64,000 bases of DNA, from positions 31,437,501 to 31,501,500 of the forward strand of contig CM050446.2 in NCBI GenBank assembly GCA_027563935.2, in the 5' to 3' direction. Source of the DNA: Costus lasius (taxonomy: Eukaryota; Streptophyta; Magnoliopsida; Zingiberales; Costaceae). The position numbers and the translations under genes were made by a program. This document shows, piece after piece, positions 11,180 to 21,805 of this stretch. A model generated the notes under the pieces. That model ran no database searches. It saw only the letters and a program-made list of their open reading frames with translations, and was not told the origin of the DNA. How positions within the stretch are numbered: position 1 is the first letter of the stretch; the number at the start of each line of letters is the position of its first letter.

Positions 11180-11640
11180 TAGATGAGTTATCCTGGCCTG
11201 GTCGTTGTTATGTAAATTTGTACATCTATGCACATGTACATTTGCATGTATAATGTCACTAAGAGATAGATTTTATCTAGTTTCTATGTTTATGCCGGTC
11301 GAGAATCATAGTGGATATGGGACAACGATGATTCACCTAAGACAACTATATGAGTTGGTTGAGCACGGGTTGCTAATGTAGACATATGGGTATTTCAAGG
11401 GAGATAAACTGGACTGACCCGCCTTGAGGATTCATCTCGGTGTCATGAGATGAATATCACAGTGACAAAGTTATGCTTGTCCTAGATTTGGGGCATTGGT
11501 ATCTCTATATGATAAGTGAGGCACTTTGATATAACCTAACGCTTCACCGTAAAAGGGGAGTTATAATAGTTGTCGTTGCGTGTGATATGAGCCATATGAG
11601 AGATTCAACCTAATAGACTAAGGCTTTTCCCTTTCTCTCT
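11180..11640 (+). repeat. Diverged second copy of a copia LTR segment
   Basis: The order of recognisable phrases (GCATGTATAATGTC, AGATAGATTTTATCT, GCAGACATATGGGTAT-like, GATATAACCTAACGCTTCACCG, GATATGAGCCATATGAGA) repeats that of 10480-10850, but with many substitutions. This is an older or related-family LTR piece joined to the copia-1 LTR, not a recent tandem duplication. Confidence 0.6.
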
Positions 11641-11654
11641 CATCGATTGAGCTT

Positions 11655-12700
11655 ATATTTGGTTGCATTCTGTCCAATCAAGATCAATTACTATGTGGGA
11701 CTAGCTCTCCCAAGCATTTCTTTCTTAATATTTTTCCCCCATCAAAACTAGTCAGCTACTAATTACATCACGAGCTTTACACAGAAGGATGGGGAATCAC
11801 TATATGGAGTTTGGGAAAGATTTAAAGAACTCCAAAGACTATGCCCACATCACGGGCTTGAGAAATGAGTAATAGTTAACACATTTTACAGTAGTTTGAA
11901 TTATAATACCAAGCTTACTATTGATGCAACTACTAACGGGGCCCTCGTGAACAAGAATGTAGATGAAGCCATGAACATACTTGAAGGTATTATTCTCAAT
12001 CATAACCAATGGTCTGCTGAGAGAGTTAATACATCTAGAGCAGCAACACTAGGTAAGTATGAGCTAGATACTTTGAGCTCACTAGCAACAAAGGTAGATC
12101 CCCTATCATGTAAATTAGATTCCTTTAGCATGAATTTGGTTAAAGCTAATAATGTTTCATATAAAATCTATGGGATTGTAGGTCATAGCTTCCCCGATTG
12201 CCAATTAGGAATCTCACAACCTGAACCATCTTGAGAACAAGCTAATGCTCTAGGAAACCTAAATTCTAGACCCCGGTTGGACCCCTTTTCAAGCACCTAC
12301 AATCTAGGTTGGAGGGACCACCCAAACTTTTCCTACAAGAATAACCCTAACTCGGTTCCCCAACCTAATTATAAGCAACCTCTCAGACTTCAGCCGAGCC
12401 AGTTTGTGAAACCTCAAAAGTCAAATTTGTAATTGTTACTTAAGACTTTTGTGGCTCTGCACAAAGTAAGTAGAATGAGAATGTTAATGAGGCCATTACA
12501 CAACTAACATCTTGGGTGGATGCTCTTGTGACCCACAATAAGATGTTAGATACCCAATTGGCTAATCAAGCTAGTACTTCTTTAAGATCCTTTGGTAAAC
12601 TGTCATCCCAACTTGAGACTAACCTAAGGAAACATAGTAGCACAATTATTACTTGTAGTGGAAAACTGCTTGAGGAGCCGAGGATGCTTGATCAAGATAT
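11655..12700 (+). pseudogene. Plus-strand Ty3/gypsy gag fragment (G)
   Basis: Starts inside gag (ITMWD-like; compare fragment C at about 37165), with one readable frame at 11896-12234. That frame holds the NMNYNTKLTIDA segment and a decayed zinc knuckle in which the first cysteines read YKIYGIVGHSFPDC. The block at 12516-12700 (VTHNKMLDTQLANQAS) matches the end of gag in gypsy A. The fragment stops at an inverted junction with gypsy A near 12690-12710. No LTR or primer site accompanies it. Confidence 0.75.
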
Positions 12701-13330
12701 TGAGATGAGATCCATACACTGAAAAGTCATCCAAAAACACGTCCATAATATTTTCAATAAGATCAGAAAAAATGGTCATCATGCATCGTTGAAAGGTGGC
12801 TGGCGCATTGCATAACCCAAAAGGCATGCGCCTGTATGCGAATGTCCCGTATGGGCACATAAAGGTGGTTTTCTCTTGATCTTCCGGGTCAATGGGTATC
12901 TGAAAAAATCCTGAAAAACCATCAAGAAAACTAAAGTAAGAATTCATGGCCAATTGTTCAAGCATCTAGTCTATAAAAGGAAGAGGAAAGTGATTTTTCC
13001 TGGTGGCTTTGTTTAATTTTCGGTAGTCAATACACATGCGCCACCCCGTTACCGTTCTCATCGGGATCAACTCGTTGTTCTCGTTTTTCACTGCTGTGAC
13101 CCCCCTTCTTTGGAACCACATGAACAGGACTAACCCATTCACTATCAGAAATTGGGTAAATCACTCTTGCATCTAATAACTTGAGGACTTCCTTTTTTAC
13201 CACCTCTTTCATGATAGGATTCAGTCGACGCTGATACTCAATGGAAGGTTTGCAATTTTCTTCAAGATAAATCCTGTGCATACCCAAAGATGGGTTAATT
13301 CCATGTATGTCATCCAATGAATATCTAATT
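12700..13330 (-). pseudogene. Gypsy A reverse transcriptase, truncated
   Basis: N-terminal RT appears in 13317-13027 (INPSLGMHRIYLEENCKPS, EVLKLLDARVIYPISDS, WVSPVHVVPKKGG) and then shifts frame. Palm sequence follows in 12965-12720 (FLDGFSGFFQIPIDPEDQ, MPFGLCNAPATFQ) with the active site FLDDFSVY. It ends a few residues later at the junction with the plus-strand gag piece. Thumb, connection and RNase H are missing. Confidence 0.85.
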
Positions 13331-13399
13331 ATCTTTCTATGTCATTGAAGCTCCTCAAGCAATCTCCTTGTTTAAATTTTATCCAAATCACCACTCAAT

Positions 13400-14634
13400 A
13401 TCACCGGATATGTAGAATTTTCCCCTAAGAACTCGTATCTCAAATTGGGTGGAAGTGCCTTGAGTTCTAATTTATTCGTCTTCACCGGTTCAAGTTTTAC
13501 CAGAATAAGCCTCTCAACTTTTGCTTTCTGTGGCTCGACTGTCTAGCTTGAATCTAATATCCTCGCATAACTCTGAACTTCTTCCCTTGTGCTCTCTTCA
13601 TCTTCCACTTCGAGCAGGCCAACTTCCAGTGGATCTGCTTCTTTCTTGAAATCTTCCACTCTTCGTTCCAATTCTAGAACATCAATATTAAGACATGAGT
13701 CTGCAAAGGAGGGCTTTTTGAGGGAAGAGGAAAGATCAAAATCAATATTATTTTCACTAATATTCAAAGTCAATCTTCCTCTCTTTACATCAATAACAGT
13801 GCCTGCAGTGGCCAAAAATGGCTTCCCTAAAATTATTGGCAGTTTCATGTCTTCCTCCATTTATAACACCACAAAGTCCGCAGGTACAAAAAATTGCCCG
13901 ACCTTTATGGGAACATCTTCCAATATTCCAACGGGTCGTCGGATTGATCGGTCGGCCAACTGTAATGTGATAGTGGTTGGCTTCATATCACTCATGTCGA
14001 GTTTCCTGCAAATCGATAGGGGCATCAAACTGACACTCGCCCCCAGGTCGCATAAAGCTCCTTCAAAAGTCATGTTGCTGATCTGGCAGGGAATGGAGAA
14101 GCTTCCTGGATCTTTCAACTTCTGAGTGATCTTGTTTTGTATTATCGCACTGCTTTCCTCTGTAAGTGCCACCGTTCCATATCCTTCAATCTTCCTCTTA
14201 TTAGAGAGTATATCCTTTAAGAACTTCGCATAGGTAAGCATCTGTGACAGAGCATCTATGAAAGGAATGTTGATGTATAATTTCTTCAATACCTCCAAAA
14301 ATTTGTCAAACTGCTTATCCAACTTTGCTTTGGCCAGTCTCTGAGGAAAGGGAACGGGCGGAACATACGCAGGTGGGCCCACATATTTCTCCTTCTCTTC
14401 CTCAACAGGTTGTGGCTCTTCAGATTGTTCCTTATCAGCCGTAGGCGTGACCTCCTCTTGAGGTATGTGAGGCTCATCCAACTGCTTACCACTCCTTGTA
14501 GTTATTGCGCTGCAGTTCTCTCTAGGGTTCATCTCCGGCTGTCCCGGCAGTCTCCCTGCAGGCCTACTAGCAGTAGTAGCTTGCTGTGCAATCTGATTCT
14601 CTAACATCTTGTTGTGGGTAGTCATGGCTTCCAC
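13400..14634 (-). pseudogene. Gypsy A gag end and protease
   Basis: The 14634-13861 frame holds the gag end (YVGPPAYVPPVPFPQRL) and the aspartic protease. The active-site motif reads CDLGASVSLMPLS, the DLG form I expect in Athila-type proteases. A stop at 13861 separates it from 13860-13543 (KLPIILGKPFLATAG, the second conserved protease block, then an acidic linker). The enzyme would cut Gag-Pol inside the particle. This is one of the best preserved proteases in the window. Confidence 0.85.
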
Positions 14635-14639
14635 ACAGG

Positions 14640-15910
14640 ATGTCAGCTGCTTGATCTAATCAGCAAGGTCTTCCATTCTCTTTTGCTGTTTCATCACAAC
14701 CTCTACCATGGTCTCATAGTTTGACTTTTGGGGTTGCCCATACTATCTTAGTTGGAAACCTGGTGGTGCCATGTTATTTTGCTGAGGATATTGAGGAGGA
14801 ACTTGCCCTTGATTAGTCTTCCATGACAAGTTGGGGTGGTTCCTCCATCCTGGGTTGTAGGTTGCAGAATATGGGTCGTTTACAGGTCTCTAATTGAAAT
14901 TCCCCATAGCATTGGCTTGCTCCTGATTGGATTCCTCCTGTGATAAGGCTATGATTTGACATTCAGATGAATTATGCCCTATTACAGCACACACCTCACA
15001 AGAGACAACATTAACCGCAACTGCGGGAAAAGAAAAAGAATCAAACTTTTGAACTAAAGAGTGTACCTTAGCCGCCAATGATGTCAAGGGATCATTGTGG
15101 TACTTACCAAACCCAGTGGGAGTAGTGTTCCACTCACTTGACTAGTGGTTATGGTTCATGGCCATATCCTTAAGTAAGGCAGTCGCATCTTCCACACTCT
15201 TGCTCATGATCGTCCCTCCAGCCGCAGCATCTACCATTAATCTTGTGTTATAATCCAATCCATTGTAAAATATGTGGATTAAAACTAATTCTTGAAGTCC
15301 ATGGTGAGGGCACATGCGCTGGAGTTCCTTGAAGCGTTCCCATGCATCATAGAGCGACTCTCCCTCTTGTTGCATAAAACTCGTAATCCTGGTGCGTAGT
15401 TGAACAGTTTTGCTTAGTGGGAAATATTTGTTCAAGAATGCTCTAGATAGTTCTTCCCAGGTAGTGATAGATCCTGCTGGCATCGAATATAACCAAGCTC
15501 TGACACGGTCCCTGAGAGAAAATGAAAATAATCTTAGTCTTATCGTATCTAATGAAACTCCGTTAACTTTGACAGTATTGTAGTATTCAAGAAAAATAGC
15601 TAAATGAAGATTCGGGTCCTGATTTGGGGATCCCCCAAATTGGTTTTACTAGACCATCGTCATTAGCGCTGGCTTGAGTTCGAAATTGTTCGCCTCTACG
15701 TTGGGTCAAACAATGCTTGAATTGAACCCTTGGATGTTTGGTGCCGCGAAGTACCTCAAAGATTGATTGTTCGCCGTCATCACTCCTTCAGAAATCTTTT
15801 TGTTCTCAAACTGCAATCTCCTTTGGAGGCGAAATGTACGCTCAATTTCTGGGTCTTCTGGAAACAAAGCACCTGCATGAGAAGTTCTGGGCATGCAACG
15901 TGTAAATCAA
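14640..15910 (-). pseudogene. Gypsy A gag
   Basis: Begins with MPRTSHAGALFPEDPEIE at about 15894. An NQSLRYFAAPNIQGFNSSIV block is followed by a stop. The capsid-like core at 15483-15142 has WEELSRAFLNKYFPLSKT, EGESLYDAWERFK, CPHHGLQELVLIHIFYNG. An intact CCHC zinc knuckle (CEVCAVIGHNSSEC) is at 14959-15000. A Gln/Pro-rich linker follows. Several stops and frame changes interrupt it. The role in the family is RNA packaging. Confidence 0.85.
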
Positions 15911-16011
15911 CAATAAAAAGAAAAAGAACAGCAAGAACTAATGATAAAGCAAAGGAAAGAAAAATGTCTAATCTCCAAACTTATCTATTAGTCAATATTA
16001 ATTAGCCGTAG

Positions 16012-16029
16012 TCACCGACAACAGCGCCA
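16012..16029 (-). other. Gypsy A primer-binding site (tRNA-Asp type), mutated
   Basis: The minus strand reads TGGCGCTGTTGTCGGTGA six bases inside the LTR end. Compared with the intact sites at 34025-34042 and 36595-36612 it has several C-to-T/G-to-A type changes, consistent with deamination of methylated DNA. Confidence 0.8.
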
Positions 16030-16035
16030 AAAACT

Positions 16036-17476
16036 TGAAAGCTTCCGCAAGTGCACGGATTTTATCGAAGTAATAAAAAGATTATCGTTCCCAACGAGGA
16101 CTACGTAGTTAAGTACTGACTTCTTGACTTGTTTGAATTTTGGCGAACTAAGTCTTTGGTTGTTATAAACTTCTACGCACGACACAAACTTGGAAAACAG
16201 CTTTTAAAAGGCTTAATCTCTAAACGATCAGGATTTCATGGGTTCGCCTCACTGATAAACATGAATCATATGTAAATAGCTCAATTAACAAACTTATTGC
16301 TCCTAAAAGGTACTTTTCCTATGGTACATATCACTTCCTCTCGGCGGTATCTAATTAGGTTAACTCCCTACTCTCGTGACAGTTAACCTAACTAAACCCC
16401 TTGAGTTCTATGAAAAGTAGGTTAATTCCTTTAGACAAATCCACCCTACTCTCGTGGTTGGATTCGTAGGTTAAATTGAAATAGATCGGACGTTAGCGAT
16501 TCACCTCTCGGTCCTTCTCGCAACATCTAAGACATAAAATTACTTGGCCAAGGTAAATTATATAATACATGCAATCTCAATCAAATCAGGATGATAAGTT
16601 TATATAAAAAAAGAGCAAAAGTATGAATTAATCCATGCAAATCAGTGGGCTACGCCCAAATAATCCCGAAAAGGTATCTACTCGTCACTCATATTGTTAA
16701 GGAAATACATGTTTTTAATGAACAATATCTTCTAAAAATCGCAAAGAAATCATAGAAAGAACAATGGAACCGTCTTCTCTTCGATCTAGAGATGAGGAAG
16801 AATGGATCAATCGTCGAATTCGCGTGAAATATCACCGGAATATGTTCTAAAATCGAGTTGTCGCCGCCGTCGCTTATGTTCGTCCGAAAAAAGTCACTAA
16901 ACCCTCCAAAAATCTGATCTTTTATAGTAAGACCAGTTTAGAACTCATCAAGGAAAGGTTCTACGAAGTTTGGCTCAAATCCGGTTCGAATCGGTGGAGA
17001 AATGTGTGAAAAACTCGTCGGGCAGAAGTTTTTACGGCCCGTGATGAAATTACGGCCGAAGCCGTAAATGTTTCTGTGTATAATGCTTTCGGTCATAGAA
17101 AGTTTCATGGACCATGATGGAATTACGGCCTTGCCCGTGAATGTTTCTATTCATTTCGACACTTAGCCGATTTTCACCTCCCGCTCATCGTCGCATTCAC
17201 GACTGATCCGTAATTACGGCCAAGGCCATAATTATCTCGTTCTTCACTATTTTCGCCCCAAATTTGACGTGTAGGCTCGCGATCTCCTAGGAAATCATGC
17301 TTTGGCTTCAAAACTCTCAGAATCCTTCTTTTTTACTCCTTTTTACCTACATTTTCAATAAAACCAAGAAAAGTGAAGATTCTGTTCAAAATAAAGTAAA
17401 AACACTAAAAATAGCACAAAATCATGCAATTAAGTCCAAAATATAGGTAAAAACACGATATAAATGTAACGCATCA
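16036..17476 (-). mobile_element. Gypsy A 5' LTR
   Basis: A 1441-bp LTR starting TGATGCG (right end, minus strand) and ending TCA beside the primer-site spacer. It carries a palindromic array of ACGGCC/GGCCGT units at 17030-17240. Three to four ACTCTCGTG-like motifs lie near 16337, 16371, 16446 and 16503. Its right end abuts a copia LTR fragment without a recognisable target duplication. Confidence 0.82.
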
Positions 17477-17703
17477 CTTGTCCAATCGGATATCAGTTTG
17501 GCAAAGAGACTGCAATGCATCTGAACCTAGTTGCGATGATGGGGATGTCGATGTCGATATCAATTCTGATGACTTGGGTAACAGCGAGACACTGCTAGGT
17601 GCCACTCACTGCTTGTGATGGCCTTAGCGCTTCACTGCTAATGTCAGAGGAATCTACAGGGTCGCACACCTTGATACTCGAGCTCTCATATTGATGGGGA
17701 AGC
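17477..17703 (+). mobile_element. copia-2 5' LTR fragment, left part
   Basis: Matches 22450-22675 of the copia-2 3' LTR (CTTGTCCAATCGGATATCAG through CTTGATACTCGAGCTC). It is cut on the left by gypsy A and on the right by the solo LTR at 17704. Confidence 0.85.
17699..17703. repeat. Target-site duplication GAAGC, left copy
   Basis: Identical to 19729-19733. Joining the flanks at this pentamer restores the copia LTR order seen in the 3' copy. Confidence 0.88.
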
Positions 17704-19728
17704 TGATGACACCGAAATTTATAGTAAATTTTATGCCATTTTAATGGTATGTTTGTGTCATATTCATACAACTTTGCTTATTTTTATGCCTTTTTATCAA
17801 TATTTGCGGAATCTACACTCTTTTTGGTTTTTGATGATTTTCAAGCAAAAAGGCACAATTTTCAGGCGTTTTCAAGCAATTCCAAATGCATGGATGAACT
17901 CCTACTATCAAGAGAATATTACATGTCAAATTTCATGAAGATTGGAGCTTGAGAGAAAATTACAGTACAACCGTAACCAATATTACGGTACCATATTTTC
18001 GTTGCACCTACAGAACAAAATCACGGTATTGCCGTAATTTTGGGGTGCTGCCGTATTTTGGGATTTTTCTGTACAGAAAGTTTACTGGAAAATACGGCCC
18101 TACCGTAATGGATTTCATGGGGCGTAATATGGGCTCGATTTTGTATGGTAAGTTGGATGGATTTTACGTTACTGCCATAACAGAAATTACAGGCCGTATT
18201 TTGAGTTGATTTTCCACCTGAGAGATTCGAGGAAAATATGGCACTGCCGTAATGAAGTTCACGGTACCATAATTTCAAAAAATTTTGTACTATGAGTTGC
18301 TGCCCAAATTATGGCACTGCTGTAACCATTTTTACGGCCGTAATTACAACCCTGGACCCGATTTTCCCGGTCAACCTTGAAGTTCGATTTTTGTGCGGTC
18401 GATTGTGGATGATCATGCCATTAAATTCGATGCTGTAAGAAGCAATGGGAGAGCTTTCGCCAAGGTGAACAAAAAGACACCAAAATCCCTAATTTTCATT
18501 AAAAATTGAAGGAGAAATCGAGTTTCACGCCGCCACCTTAGGTTTTGTCGCCGGGAAGCATACAACGCATCTCCAGTTGTGAAATTTAAGGGGAAGCTAC
18601 GCACAGAGAAAGATAAGATACCCCAGAAGTTCTAGAGTGAAAGGAGATCAATCGGAGGAGAAATCGATGAAGAACCTATCGCCGACACTGTTCACGCGAA
18701 GATTACGACTGTAATTTCCATTACAGCCGTGTGGTTATTTGTTCTTCCCCTTCTTCTTTGATTTCTTATACTTAAACACTATGGATTATTGTAATCTTTC
18801 CTTTATGCTAACTTAAACCTTTTACGGGACATGGGGGAGTAATTCTCTTTTATTTCTTAATGACTAGATAACCTTTTTCATTACTTCGTCATGTATAATT
18901 TTAACATGATAATTCTACTTATGTGATAATTGCTCTTTGATTCTCCATAGATTCATGTTGTTAATTATGTTTTAGAGTTTTCGCAATAAGGACCGAAAAG
19001 TGACTTGCTTGAGAACTTGGAATCCTAGAATTGAATATTAGGAGCTTACTGTAAGAAATTAGGTTAGCTCTTAATTCTTGATTTTAGCAGTTTAATTGTC
19101 ATTGTTAATAATATGAATCTAGGATTGAGTTAATTTGTTAAACGTGGAGATCTTGTGCGAAAGTAAGGATCGGAACATTGGAGAACCATAAGTAGAACTT
19201 GTGTTGAGACTCAGATGCACGAAAGTGATCCTTGAGATTCCACTTGAGGTGATCAACTTAGATTTCGGATGCATGAAAATGATCCTTGAGTTCTTTGTTT
19301 GATGATTTATTTATTTTTTAGCTTGGGATAGATCTTGCGCAAAAGCGAGGATTGGTCCCTGCATGGTTGTCTTCACAAAAGTGAGATGATCCTTTTATGA
19401 AGTAAATTAGTCATTATGATGATAAAATTAAACTGACGAACATCTATTCATATCTAGTCATGGAAATTAAAGTGAATGAAACCCTAGTCCTAGTTTCTCA
19501 CTCTGGTATTTTTGTTTAGCCTTCATTAGTTTACTTGCATAGTCTCGATTGCGTAGATAGTAAGAAATCAATTATTCGGTACTTGACAAACAAGGTCTCT
19601 ATGGTTCGATATCTTTTATTACTTCGAGTATCCATGCACTTGCGGACACAACAAGTTCTGGACACAACAGGTCTTTGGCTGCATCGCTAGAGATAAGTTT
19701 TGTCTACCTACTTGTTGGGATACAACAG
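17704..19728 (+). mobile_element. Gypsy solo LTR nested in the copia-2 5' LTR
   Basis: A 2025-bp unit starting TGATGACACC and ending ACAACA, flanked by perfect GAAGC target duplications at 17699-17703 and 19729-19733. The empty site is seen in the copia-2 3' LTR near 22671. It is the same family as the LTRs at 40210-41879 and 47811-49731. It holds a palindromic array at about 17960-18345. The usual LTR end (GCGGACACAACA, near 19646) is followed by about 80 extra bases that contain two more ACAACA copies, so the unit may be an internally deleted element and not a simple solo LTR. Confidence 0.88.
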
Positions 19729-20741
19729 AAGCCTTATGATCGAGTTATTGGATAGCTCGGATCTATTTGGGAGATTTCATCAGCGCCGATGGGCCTGATG
19801 AGATGGAAGAGAGTTATTGGATCCAAACTTTATTTTTGGCAGGTTGACCCGAAATTGACCATGGATGGTCATATTTGACTTTAGGGTTGCATTGGATTGG
19901 ATCCAATGGCTTAATCAACCTTTGTAATGAAGTTTGGGCTAGCTCATTTCCCAATGAGAACCAATAATCGTGAAGTAATAATGGGCTAAAAGGGTATAAT
20001 GGGGAGAGATCTTATCCCATTGGCGCCTAGGGGCTCAATGGGGATAAGTGGCGCATGTTCCTACATTTGGAAGTAAAAGGCACCTCTCCCTTCATCCATG
20101 GATGGTATGCTTGCCTCTATGGCAAGTCTTAGGGCTGATATGGCTTGGAGGACATCTTTGGTATGTCTTTGGCGCATGTGGCTAATAGGAAAGGGATTAT
20201 GGAAAATTCTTGGAGAATTTCCTTAACCCTAACCCTAATTGGCCTCCCCTTCTTACCCTAGCCGCATATGCCTTCATGTGTTGCGCCCACACCCCTCTCT
20301 TGCTGGCTCCTTGCTAATATATTCTTGTGATATGCGAGAGCAAGGGTTAATGATAATTGGCGTGAGCAATTGAAGGCAAGGAACTCTTGGTGCAACCTCT
20401 TCCAAGTTGAAGCCGCAAGCAATCTTCTCCTCTTCCTCTTGGCGCAAGGTGGACTTGTGCTTGGCGGCATCTCCTTCTATCTTCTTCATCCATTGGCGCA
20501 TATTCCTTAGAGGTAGCGCAAGCATAGAAGAAGGTGACCTAAGACTTGGATCTTCTTCCTGAGGCTAGCACCGGATGTGGAAGAAGAGAACTTGAGGCAT
20601 CCGTGTGTGTGAGACTGCAGAGGGTCCTTGGTCCCCTACCTTGACATTGGCCTTCTCTTGCTCTAGGTACTTCCTATCTCATCATGTCGACCCCCTCGCA
20701 AGATGATCTTCACTATGTTTTTGGGACCGATCTGTTTTGGG
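19729..20741 (+). mobile_element. copia-2 5' LTR fragment, right part
   Basis: Continues from GAAGCCTTATGATCGAG and matches 22672-23700 of the 3' LTR, including the 83-residue antisense open frames that appear at the same place in both copies. It ends inside the last about 65 bases of the LTR (GATCTGTTTTGGG) and is fused there to RT sequence. Confidence 0.85.
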
Positions 20742-21790
20742 AAGATGACGCCTATGTATACAGAAAATTCAGTGGAAACTTGGTGACTTTTCTGATCTTG
20801 TATGTCGATGACATACTTCTCATCGGAAATGGCATCTCTAATCTTCAATCTGTGAAGACATAGTTGGGGAAGTGTTTTGGAATGAAAGACTTAGGGGAGG
20901 CCGCCTTTGTCTTAGGCGTGAGGATCTACCGGGATAGATCCAAGAAGCTCCTGGCCCTTAGTCAGAGTACCTACATTGATAAGGTCCTAGAGAAGTTCAA
21001 CTTAGAGCAATCCAAGAAAGGATACCTTCTAGTGCGACATAGCCTTACTCTCTCAAAGAGCTAGTGTCCCACCACACAAACTGAGAGAGACGACATGAGT
21101 CGAGTGCCCTATGCTTTGGCAGTAGGATCGATCATGTATGCAATATTGTGTACTAGGCCAGACATGGCTTATGCTGTGAGCATAACCGGCCAATACTAAT
21201 CTAATCCAGGTCTACAGCACTAGGTGGCTGTAAAGAACATCCTTAAGTATCTGATAAGAACTAAGGACTTATTCTTGGTCTATGGGGGACAGGAAGAGCT
21301 CAGTGTTCAGGGCTAGACTGATGTGTCGTTCCAGTCTAACCCTAATGACTTTAGTTCGCAGGCCAGCTATGTGTTTAAGATGAATGGAGGCGCTATTTAC
21401 TGGAAAACCTTCAAGCAATCCACCTTAGCTGATTCTACAACTGAGGCTGAGTATGTCGCCGCTTCTGAGGCAGCCAAAGAAGTTGTTTGGATAAGGAAGT
21501 TCATATCTGAGCTTCAGGTGGTTCCAACTATTGTGAATCCCATTGAGCTTTATTGTGACAATAATGGGGCTACTGCACAAGCAAAAGAATCATGGTCTCA
21601 TCAAAGGTCCAAACACATACTTAGGAGATTTCACCTAATCAGAGAGATCAATGACCGAGGTGATATCAAGATTAGTACAGTTGACATAGAGAACAATCTA
21701 GCAGACCCACTGACCAAGGCTTTGGCGCAGCAAAAGCATGATGGTCATGCTAGGGATATGGGGTTGAGGTTCCTCAATCTCTATGTCTAA
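20742..21790 (+). pseudogene. copia-2 reverse transcriptase (partial) and RNase H
   Basis: Begins at DDAYVYRKF-like sequence, with the active site YVDDILLI at about 20801-20820. RT continues (MKDLGEAAFVLGVRIYRD) to an amber stop near 21062, with further stops near 21200, 21223 and 21315. The RNase H part from 21323 is a clean frame of 155 residues (QSTLADSTTEAEYVAASEA, ELYCDNNGAT, LADPLTKALAQQKHDGHA) ending at 21788-21790. The RT fingers are missing. Confidence 0.88.
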
Positions 21791-21805
21791 GTGCAAGTGG
21801 GAGAT

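Larger units (their letters stand above)
12700..17476 (-). mobile_element. Ty3/gypsy element A (Athila-like), 3' half missing
   Basis: On the minus strand: LTR, tRNA-Asp-type primer site, gag, protease, and reverse transcriptase up to just past the active site, where it is cut by the inverted junction. RNase H, integrase, third ORF and 3' LTR are absent. Lineage is judged from the primer site and gag style, from memory of Athila elements. Confidence 0.85.

Noticed and set aside
20222..20240. Telomere-like CCTAACCCTAA words (also near 23175)
   Set aside because: Only two imperfect units, conserved as part of the copia LTR; not a telomeric repeat.
20258..20525. Antisense frames of 70 and 83 residues, repeated at 23210-23477
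   Set aside because: They are the same LTR segment in the two copia-2 LTRs and match no protein; conservation comes from the LTR copy.
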